From: Cucumis sativus
Lineage: Eukaryota; Streptophyta; Magnoliopsida; Cucurbitales; Cucurbitaceae
Reading direction: 5' to 3'
DNA: 64,000 nucleotides
Assembly (NCBI RefSeq): GCF_000004075.3
Contig: NC_026657.2
Location: 7,254,001 to 7,318,000 of the forward strand
Shown: one piece after another, positions 61,634 through 64,000 of the stretch
Layout: every line of letters begins with the position of its first letter
Position numbering within the stretch: position 1 is the first letter of the stretch
Program-made: the position numbers and the translations under genes
Notes under the pieces: model-generated
What the model was told of the DNA's origin: nothing
Seen by the model: only the letters and a program-made list of their open reading frames with translations
Database searches by the model: none

Positions 61634-62318
61634 GATGGGCTTTGGTTGTTTGGTGACTTCATGTTCTACCCACCATTGCAAACAAGGAAGTTAGTTTCTT
61701 TTATTTTCACATTAAAGTGTTTTTAGATAATTTTTTTTAAGTGAAGTTGAAAGCTTTGGATAAAAGTCTAACCAAAAGTAGTTGTATGAGAGTAGACTCT
61801 ACCATACTTTCATTTTTGTATAGTTCAATAATTTATCATATTTATGGCTTCCAATGTAAAAACTATAGGCTTTAACTAGAAGAGAACATTGGTATAGGTA
61901 GTATAAACCCTACTCATTAAAATATATAGTAATAGCAATGCATTTAAGAAATTATATCCTCTTAAGTTCACATTTTGATCCTTAATGTTTCTTTCCAAAT
62001 CATTGTCTTGAAAATGAAGGTTCAAATGTCTAAATAGAACTCTACCATAGCTAAAACATCAATATTTCAGTTGATTAAAACACACATCCACCTCCATGAA
62101 TCCTAAATCATAAACACCAATAGCATTTTAGGAATCAAATAGTCTATGATGTACCAAAACGCACCTGTTCTATTTAAAGAAAGTATGATTAACTACACTA
62201 CTCAATTTCAATTAAGCAGATGTATTATTATTATTGTTATTATTGTAGTAGTTAACTAGAAGTTAAAGAGTGTTGTTAAATCTCAACCACAAAGAAAACA
62301 ATAGTTTAAAAAGAAAAA

Positions 62319-62338
62319 GAGAGAGAGAGAGAGAGAGA
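62319..62338. repeat. (GA)n microsatellite
   Basis: Ten GA units after an A-rich run, about 770 bases upstream of the GH28 start; GA repeats in plant promoters can bind BPC factors. Confidence 0.85.
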
Positions 62339-62609
62339 AGAAAAGTGGGATTTTAAGGTGGAATTATTATAATTACATGGAAGTGGGAAGCATGGGGGTG
62401 TGGAGTGAGAATGAGAAGTGGGAAAGTGTGATTTTACATTCATGACCCTAAAATTATAGGGAAGAGTGGATCCCACAATTTGTCCTTTTTAGGAACTTTA
62501 AATATTGAAGTTTGTTTTTGTGTTTTCTTTTCTATAATCTCGTGAATGCTTTCTTTTTCATCTCTACACTGCGCCACTCTCGACCGACCCACTTCTCACG
62601 CTCACGGGT

Positions 62610-62635
62610 TATATATATATGTATATATATATATA
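62610..62635. repeat. (TA)n microsatellite
   Basis: Alternating TA with one G interruption. Confidence 0.8.
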
Positions 62636-63836
62636 ATACAAATTGAGAATACAATAATTCAATTAAAATGTGGAACCCAACCCACCTTAAAATTGTTGTT
62701 AAATTACAAGTTTAGACTCTCAACCTTTGAACTTTTATCTAGAAGGTCCTTGAGCATTTTCTTTTGCGTTTTATGGATACTTGAATAAAACAGGTACTTT
62801 AAGATTGGTTGAATTTTAGTTAATATCTTAAATTTAATCTCTCTTTGGTAGTTACATTGAATTGTATAGAATTGTCAAAAATGTTGTTTGATATTTTGTT
62901 CTCTATGGCTTTGTTTAAAAAAAAACGTATGAATTTGAAAGGATTTGCATTGGATAGGTCTACCTCATTTGTAAAAGAATGGCTAATTTGAGGAACTGAT
63001 TTTAATGGGCCGCACAGACGAATGTATCTCAGGCCCATTGGATCGGTATGGATTCAATCGCCCCAAGATTAGGTACCTTGCTCAAAGTAATAATAAGCGT
63101 CTTTTTTCTTCTATTTTTCTTTTCATTTTTAATGTATAAAAATAGGTATCAACTCAATAAATTAAAGGAATAGATTGTTGTTTAACTTTAAAGAAATAAG
63201 ATAAGTGCATTTAGATTATATAGTTTTATATGAATTTGTGATCAACCCAACAATGTAGTATAATTATAATCAACGTTTTCAATTATGTAGTAAATGAATT
63301 ACTTTGAGATACTGTAAAGCAAAATGTGTTGAATTTGACAACCAATCTAAAGGAGCTTTTCAATTATGCAGCTTTGTGCATCAAGAAAGGAAAATTTGTT
63401 GACAATGTATTTAGAAAATATAGGCTACGAGGTTAACCTATATTTTGTCGACAAATTCGTATGTGTATGAACCAAGATGTTGAAACACTTTTGAGTATGG
63501 GTGATCTAGATACCAATAATATTATGTACTTTGCTCAATATAAAGAGGAAGGTATTGGTTTCCATTGGGACTTCTCGTGGATGAAAAAAATGTGTAACAA
63601 ATAAACAAGAACCAGTCACATATAAAATCAATTTCTCTCTTTACTATGTTTATTCTCTATGAGTGTTAGGGAGCTAAATTTTTATAATCTTCATGGAGCA
63701 ACCCAGCCAAAGCAGTCTATCTCCTTTGTCCACCACATGCTATACCTTAGTATGTCGCTGCTTCTCTCTTTGAACGTTGATTAAATGACCTATCAACATA
63801 GCATTAACTGACTTTTTAAAAAGCAACGTTTAAAAG

Positions 63837-64000
63837 CTACTGATTTGGAATCGGATCCTCCCTATGTTTGAGGAATTCTACAAATTCTTCAATATATCGT
63901 TGATGAAGCTTAGTGTCCCCAAAAATGGCGGCAACTTCTTTCGCTCGCTTCCTAATCTTCTCCCCTTCTTCTGAAACCATGGCTTCTCTCAAAGCTTTGG
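63837..64000 (-). CDS. UDP-glycosyltransferase, C-terminal end only (UGT91/79-like)
   Basis: The last 53 codons and the TAG (63837-63839) of a minus-strand gene that continues past the right edge. The visible residues read KALREAMVSEEGEKIRKRAK, then EVAAIFGDTKLHQRYIEEFV and EFLKHREDPIPNQ. This is the typical end of plant UGTs in the UGT79/91/94 group (branch-forming rhamnosyl- or glucosyltransferases), where 'EEGE..R.KAKE....FGD..LH..Y...F..FL' is conserved. The donor-binding PSPG box lies outside the window, so donor and acceptor cannot be judged. Confidence 0.75.
   Translation of the reverse strand, partial: KALREAMVSEEGEKIRKRAKEVAAIFGDTKLHQRYIEEFVEFLKHREDPIPNQ

Larger units (their letters stand above)
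61552..63836. other. Intergenic region between the GH28 and glycosyltransferase genes
   Basis: The first part is the GH28 leader and promoter. It holds a (GA)n run at 62319-62338 and a TA-rich run at 62610-62635. A 47-codon open frame at about 63462-63605 has protein-like composition but no family I can name. The last 200 bases should be the 3' UTR of the glycosyltransferase. Confidence 0.55.

Noticed and set aside
1-64000. tRNA, rRNA, CRISPR or LTR pairs
   Set aside because: Read through for these; no tRNA arm pattern, spaced repeat array or long terminal repeat pair was convincing. A covariance-model scan (tRNAscan-SE, Infernal) would settle small RNAs.

Overview
The window is nuclear DNA of a eudicot plant. 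It has AT-rich intergenic sequence, GT-AG introns, a plastid-targeted ribosomal protein and plant-specific families. The closest matches I can recall and a dispersed palindromic repeat family suggest a cucurbit (Cucumis-like), but that assignment is inference. All splice models below were built by hand from reading frame, GT/AG sites and remembered family sequence.

Layout: 1-4.8 kb is repeat-rich, with a GC-rich hairpin, a 67-bp minisatellite and dispersed palindromic elements. Gene 1 (4800-6660, +) is the plant family labelled 'erythronate-4-phosphate dehydrogenase', a label the sequence does not support. ANGUSTIFOLIA (10675-14671, +) is a plant CtBP-like protein. A REVEILLE-type clock MYB (17873-22082, +) follows, and converges with CBE1, an eIF4E-binding protein (23673-29183, -). 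Plastid ribosomal protein L5 (32205-34427, +) and the CAAX protease STE24 (37679-43208, +) come next. After a 6-kb gene-poor gap come a receptor-like kinase (49454-51695, +) and BYPASS1 (55710-56759, +). A GH28 polygalacturonase-like gene (57697-61551, -) follows, and the last codons of a UDP-glycosyltransferase (63837-64000, -) run off the right edge.

The genes do not form a pathway. What ties them together is ancestral order: from memory, they interleave two duplicated Arabidopsis segments (At1g01500-At1g01550 and At4g01280-At4g01360), as expected if each Arabidopsis copy lost different genes from one ancestral block. All eight complete genes other than the GH28 gene fit this block.

I did not find a convincing undescribed system. 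The best leads are the unsupported enzyme label on gene 1, the missing catalytic-site histidine in the GH28 protein, partial retention of catalytic residues in ANGUSTIFOLIA, a duplicated splice-acceptor segment before BYPASS1 that could extend its N-terminus in frame, upstream ORFs in three leaders, a LINE fragment antisense in a STE24 intron, and the minisatellite and hairpin near the left edge.
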